A stretch of 10,214 bases of DNA from NCBI GenBank assembly GCA_900313265.1, contig OMRN01000447.1, forward strand, positions 1-10,214, read 5' to 3'. The position numbers were made by a program, and so were the translations under genes. The DNA is from an uncultured Lachnospiraceae bacterium (lineage in GTDB: Bacteria; Bacillota; Clostridia; Lachnospirales; Lachnospiraceae). The notes under the pieces are model-generated. The model saw nothing but the letters and a program-made list of their open reading frames with translations. It made no database searches and had not been told where the DNA came from. Below, piece after piece: positions 7,324 through 10,214 of the stretch (the stretch's first letter is position 1; each line of letters starts with the position of its first letter).

Positions 7324-7749
7324 ATGACGACGAAACCTTATATTCATATAATTCAATATTATGAAACCGACCGGATGGGAATCACGCATCATTCGAATTA
7401 TGTTCGTTTCATGGAAGAAGCGCGTATCGATTTCTTAAAGCAGGCAGGCTGGGATTACGCCAAACTGGAGGCCATGGGTGTGATTTCACCCGTCACCAGA
7501 ATCGACTGCAAATACAAAGTGCCGACCACATTCGAGGACGAACTTCGCATTACGGTCATGGTAAAGGAATGCAACGGTATCCGCATTCAGTTCTTATACA
7601 AAATGCAGAACCAGCACGGTGTCATCGTCTGCACGGGAGAGAGCGAGCACTGCTTTGTCAGCGCCGAGGGAAAAATCTTAAGAGTAGACAGGGAATTCCC
7701 CGAATTCTTTGAGACGATGAAAGCAAAGAGCGAAGAACATTCCATGTAA
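7324..7749 (+). CDS. Hotdog-fold acyl-CoA thioesterase (YbgC/4-hydroxybenzoyl-CoA thioesterase family)
   Basis: Cytoplasmic thioesterase predicted to hydrolyse an acyl-CoA; the acyl chain cannot be told from sequence. The 141-residue length is typical of the family. The N-terminal motif YYETDRMGITHHSNY (12-26) contains the likely catalytic Asp16 and the conserved HxNY (H23, N25, Y26), followed by RFMEEARIDFL at the start of the long hotdog helix. The central part, YKVPTTFEDELRI and TGESEHCFV, forms the expected strands. GGAG at 7315-7318 precedes the ATG by 5 bases. The gene begins 35 bases after rnfB with no convincing terminator between, so it is probably the seventh gene of the rnf transcript. 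Confidence 0.9.
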   Translation: MTTKPYIHIIQYYETDRMGITHHSNYVRFMEEARIDFLKQAGWDYAKLEAMGVISPVTRIDCKYKVPTTFEDELRITVMVKECNGIRIQFLYKMQNQHGVIVCTGESEHCFVSAEGKILRVDREFPEFFETMKAKSEEHSM

Positions 7750-7775
7750 TTTTAATGTAACTATTTAGGGTACCT

Positions 7776-7849
7776 GCAAGACGGGTGCCAGTCACTTTGG
7801 AACAAAGTGGCTGGCACCCATTTTAGACTGGCACCCGTTTTGCTTTTTT
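7776..7849 (+). terminator. Terminator built from a three-arm, mutually exclusive inverted repeat
   Basis: The 5' arm GCAAGACGGGTGCCAGTC (7776-7793) pairs with GACTGGCACCCGTTTTGC (7826-7843) as an 18-bp stem with one G-U pair. Six T (7844-7849) follow directly, a textbook terminator. The same 5' arm can instead pair with a middle arm. GGGTGCCAGTCACTTTG (7783-7799) matches CAAAGTGGCTGGCACCC (7803-7819) as a 17-bp stem with one G-U pair and a 3-base loop, followed by ATTTTAG. The two folds cannot coexist. It ends the rnf-thioesterase transcript and lies just upstream of the GH3 promoter. It may also be a dispersed intergenic palindrome. Confidence 0.85.
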
Positions 7850-7876
7850 GCATATTTTATTCGGTTGTGGTAAAAT
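7848..7876 (+). promoter_or_regulatory. Sigma-A-type promoter of the GH3 gene
   Basis: TTGCAT (7848-7853) and TAAAAT (7871-7876) are separated by exactly 17 bases. TGG just before the -10 makes it an extended -10 element. The -35 overlaps the U-tract of the preceding terminator. Transcription would start near 7883, leaving a leader of about 35 bases before ATG 7918. Confidence 0.75.
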
Positions 7877-7905
7877 AGAAACAGTTTTTGGGGAACAAAT
7901 TGAAC

Positions 7906-7911
7906 AGGGGG
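7906..7911 (+). promoter_or_regulatory. Ribosome binding site deciding the GH3 start at 7918
   Basis: AGGGGG lies six bases before ATG 7918. The frame could also open at TTG 7888, but that would place this purine run inside the coding region, and TTG 7888 sits almost at the predicted transcription start. The ATG is therefore preferred. Confidence 0.7.
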
Positions 7912-7917
7912 TTAATC

Positions 7918-9204
7918 ATGGTGAATTTAAGTCTTGAGGAGAAAGTTTCTCTGCTGAGCGGTGCCGGATTCTGGCACACGAAATCCTTAAACGGAAAAAT
8001 CAAACACTTGGAGCTTTCCGACGGACCTCACGGTCTTCGCAAGCAGCCGGAAAATAATCTGGCAAATGAGACGGAACCGGCGATTTGTTATCCGACGGCC
8101 AGTGCATTAGCCTGCACTTTTGATCCGGGTATTGTCGGAAGAATCGGTGATGAACTCGGAAAAGAAGCGAAGGAGAAGGGTGTTACCGTTCTTCTTGGAC
8201 CGGGAATTAACATGAAGCGTTCTCCTTTATGCGGACGTAATTTTGAGTATTATTCCGAAGATCCGTATCTTGCGGGAATTCTGGCTTCGTCTTACGTCAA
8301 CGGTGTACAGCAAAACGGTGTGGGAACATCGCTTAAGCATTTTGCGGCCAATTCCCAGGAAACGAAGCGTATGACATCAAACAGCATCATCGACGAGCGA
8401 ACGCTTCGGGAAATCTATCTGAAGGCCTTTGAGATGGTTGTGAAAAACAGTCGTCCGACAACCCTTATGGCTTCCTATAACCGTATTAACGGCTATTATT
8501 CATGCGAGAATAAATGGCTGTTAAAGGATGTGCTTCGTGATGACTGGGGCTTTGACGGCGTGGTGGTTTCCGACTGGGGTGCCTGCACGAATCTTACGAA
8601 GGCCGCAAAAGCCGGAATGAACCTGGAAATGCCGGACAGCCGCGGAATTCATAAAGAGCAGGTTTTAAAGGATGTTGAAGCCGGTCTCATTACGGAAGAA
8701 GAGATTGATGAGGCATTAAAACCGTTACTTGAACTGATTGAGAAATACGGCATGACCGATGAAGAGGAAGCGCAGTTTAAAATGCCTTCCATGGAAGAAT
8801 ATGTTGCACGCCCGGAGACAAAAAGTCGTCACAGACTTGCTGTGACAGCGGCTTCGGAAGCGGCAGTCCTGCTTAAAAATGACGGCGTTTTGCCGCTTAA
8901 GCAAAACCAGAAAATAGCAGTAATCGGCGATCTGGCGTTTACGACCAGGTTCCAGGGCGGCGGAAGCAGTCATATCCGCGCGGCGGAATATCCGAATGTT
9001 GTGGAATGTATGATGAAACTCTTCCCGAATGTCAAGGCGGCAAGAGGCTATGATGCATTTTCGTATGATACGGATCCGATTATGGAAAAGGATGCGCTGG
9101 ATCTTTGCGACGAAGCGGAAGTGGTTATTTACTGCGGTGGTTTAACCGATTTGGCTGAAGGTGAAGGATATGACAGAAACACTTTCAAAATGCCGGAAAA
9201 TTAG
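7918..9204 (+). CDS. GH3 beta-glucosidase, N-terminal part ending at an in-frame TAG
   Basis: Glycoside hydrolase family 3, a retaining beta-glucosidase-type enzyme without signal peptide, hence cytoplasmic. The visible 428 residues hold the whole (alpha/beta)8 domain and the first part of the second domain. Signatures are LSDGPHGLRKQ, FEYYSEDP, SLKHFAANSQE and GVVVSDWGA, whose Asp219 is the expected nucleophile. The second domain begins with AVLLKNDGVLPL and includes AEGEGYDRN, where Glu414 or Glu416 is the likely acid/base. The frame stops at TAG 9202-9204, within the conserved LPENQ-type motif (here MPEN-stop). Homologous sequence continues in the same frame to the window edge. A polypeptide ending here would lack most of domain 2 and the fibronectin-like domain, so it is probably inactive. 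The substrate beyond a beta-linked glycoside is not determinable. Confidence 0.85.
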   Translation: MVNLSLEEKVSLLSGAGFWHTKSLNGKIKHLELSDGPHGLRKQPENNLANETEPAICYPTASALACTFDPGIVGRIGDELGKEAKEKGVTVLLGPGINMKRSPLCGRNFEYYSEDPYLAGILASSYVNGVQQNGVGTSLKHFAANSQETKRMTSNSIIDERTLREIYLKAFEMVVKNSRPTTLMASYNRINGYYSCENKWLLKDVLRDDWGFDGVVVSDWGACTNLTKAAKAGMNLEMPDSRGIHKEQVLKDVEAGLITEEEIDEALKPLLELIEKYGMTDEEEAQFKMPSMEEYVARPETKSRHRLAVTAASEAAVLLKNDGVLPLKQNQKIAVIGDLAFTTRFQGGGSSHIRAAEYPNVVECMMKLFPNVKAARGYDAFSYDTDPIMEKDALDLCDEAEVVIYCGGLTDLAEGEGYDRNTFKMPEN

Positions 9205-10214
9205 GTTCATTTAATCCGTGAACTGGTTAAAAAGGAAAAGACGATTGTCTTCTTATCCTTCGGCGGAGCTCCGTTCTACATGGAAGGATTAAGTGACTGG
9301 AATGCCATTTTGCAGATGTATTTAGGCGGAGAGGGCGTTGCCGAGGCGGCGGTACTGCTTCTCGGCGGTGTGAAAAATCCCTGCGGTCACCTTGCGGAAA
9401 CATGGCCGTTATCGATTGAGGACACACCGGCATTTACCTGCTTTGGAAAACGAGAGAAGCATATTCTTTACAAAGAAGGTCTGTTTATCGGTTATCGTCA
9501 TTATCAGTCGAAGAAAATTCCGGTGCAGTTCCCGTTCGGTTACGGTCTGTCCTACACCGATTTTGAATACGAGAATATGCATGTAACGCGTGAAGAGAAC
9601 GGCTTCAGGGTATCGGTTGATGTAACAAATGTCGGAAACCGTGTCGGCAAGACCGTCGTACAGATTTATGTCAAAAATCCCTCCGCCGATTTTCCGAGAC
9701 CCGAAAAGGAACTGAAGGGATTTTTGAAGGTTTCCTTAAATCCGGGTGAAATGAAAGAAGTGGAAATCCTGATTCCGGATGATGCATTTCGTATCTATGT
9801 GCCCGGATCCGGCTGGGTTACACCTGCGGGCGAATATGAAATCTGCATCGGCAAATCCGTAGAAGAAACGGTTCTGTCCGAGAAAATCGAAGTTCAGGGC
9901 ATAAAGGACTTAAAGCTTGAAGAAGTGAAACTTGAAGTTCCGGAAGAAAAAGAGGAATTTGACATTACGGCTTCTTTTGCGGAACTGGCAGAGTACTCCG
10001 AAACCGCACGTGAAATTCAAAAGAGAGCGGAAGAAGAGATTTATCGCCGTTATTCGGACAGAAGTCCCGAGGATGCGGAAGTTCGTATGATTATCGAAAC
10101 ATTTAAGGACGGTACCGCCGATTCCACGGCACTTCTCGGAAGCGATATTGATTACGGTCTTGTCTTGAAATGTATCGAGGAAGCCAATCAGGCGCTTGCG
10201 GCGGCGAAGGAGAA
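9205..10214 (+). pseudogene. C-terminal continuation of the GH3 beta-glucosidase after the in-frame TAG, running off the window
   Basis: The same frame as the preceding GH3 segment stays open from 9205 to the last base with no further stop. It encodes the rest of GH3 domain 2 (TIVFLSFGG, AWNAILQ-like DWNAILQMYLGGEG, GHLAETWP, FPFGYGLSYTDF). A fibronectin III-like domain follows at about 9600-9860 (VDVTNVGNRVGKTVVQIYV, RPEKELKGF, PAGEYEICIG). The last part is a charged C-terminal extension. This is the normal remainder of one GH3 protein, so the gene is intact except for one nonsense codon, a CAG to TAG change at a usually conserved Gln. An internal ATG at 9280 with GGAG at 9265-9268 could allow a restart, but the product would lack the catalytic nucleophile. 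The 3' end is outside the window. Confidence 0.8.

Noticed and set aside
9280-10214. Independent downstream gene starting at the internal ATG 9280
   Set aside because: The sequence is the middle of GH3 domain 2 continuing straight from the upstream frame, so it is one interrupted gene rather than a separate one. The GGAG at 11-base spacing is not compelling.
1-10214. Genome-wide TAG reassignment to Gln
   Set aside because: rnfA ends in TAG exactly at the family's normal C-terminus and rnfB also ends in TAG, so TAG seems to work as a stop here. One interrupted gene is better explained by mutation or sequencing error.
1-10214. CRISPR arrays, tRNA or rRNA genes, insertion sequences, phage or defence genes
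   Set aside because: No regularly spaced repeats, cloverleaf-like sequences, transposase motifs or terminal inverted repeats were seen on either strand.

Overview
The window looks like chromosomal DNA of an anaerobic Gram-positive Clostridia member, most likely of the Lachnospiraceae type. The reasons are the gene order rnfCDGEAB, strong AGGAGG-type ribosome binding sites, moderate GC content with AT-rich intergenic regions, intrinsic terminators with U-tracts, and a cytoplasmic GH3 beta-glucosidase of the kind common in gut and rumen Firmicutes. This assignment is inference from gene content; no rRNA or other marker gene is present.

Layout. Positions 1-333 hold the 3' end of an unrecognised plus-strand gene, closed by a strong terminator (355-384). 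A second terminator (438-466, reading leftward) ends a minus-strand gene (486-1592) for a YprB-like RNase H-fold exonuclease. A 393-base divergent intergenic region (1593-1985) carries the control signals for both directions. From 1986 to 7288 lies a complete Rnf operon, rnfC-rnfD-rnfG-rnfE-rnfA-rnfB, with overlapping or closely packed genes. A small hotdog-fold acyl-CoA thioesterase (7324-7749) follows 35 bases later and is probably co-transcribed. An unusual nested inverted repeat and terminator (7776-7849) and a good sigma-A promoter (7848-7876) then lead into a GH3 beta-glucosidase gene (7918 to beyond the right edge). That gene is interrupted by an in-frame TAG at 9202-9204.

How the genes work together. 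The six Rnf subunits form a membrane complex that moves electrons between reduced ferredoxin and NAD+ and pumps Na+ or H+. RnfB carries iron-sulfur clusters and takes electrons from ferredoxin. RnfA and RnfE hold a membrane-embedded iron-sulfur cluster. RnfD and RnfG carry covalently bound FMN. RnfC binds FMN and reduces NAD+. All the signature cysteines and flavinylation threonines are visible, so the complex should be functional. The thioesterase and the sugar hydrolase have no evident mechanistic link to Rnf beyond fermentative metabolism.

Most of the window is conventional. The points most worth a second look are the in-frame TAG in the GH3 gene, the four-cysteine tail on RnfE, the competing three-arm hairpin at 7776-7849, the palindrome in the rnf leader, and the fact that only TAG codons separate the rnfA and rnfB reading frames. 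I found no clear evidence of a wholly new system.
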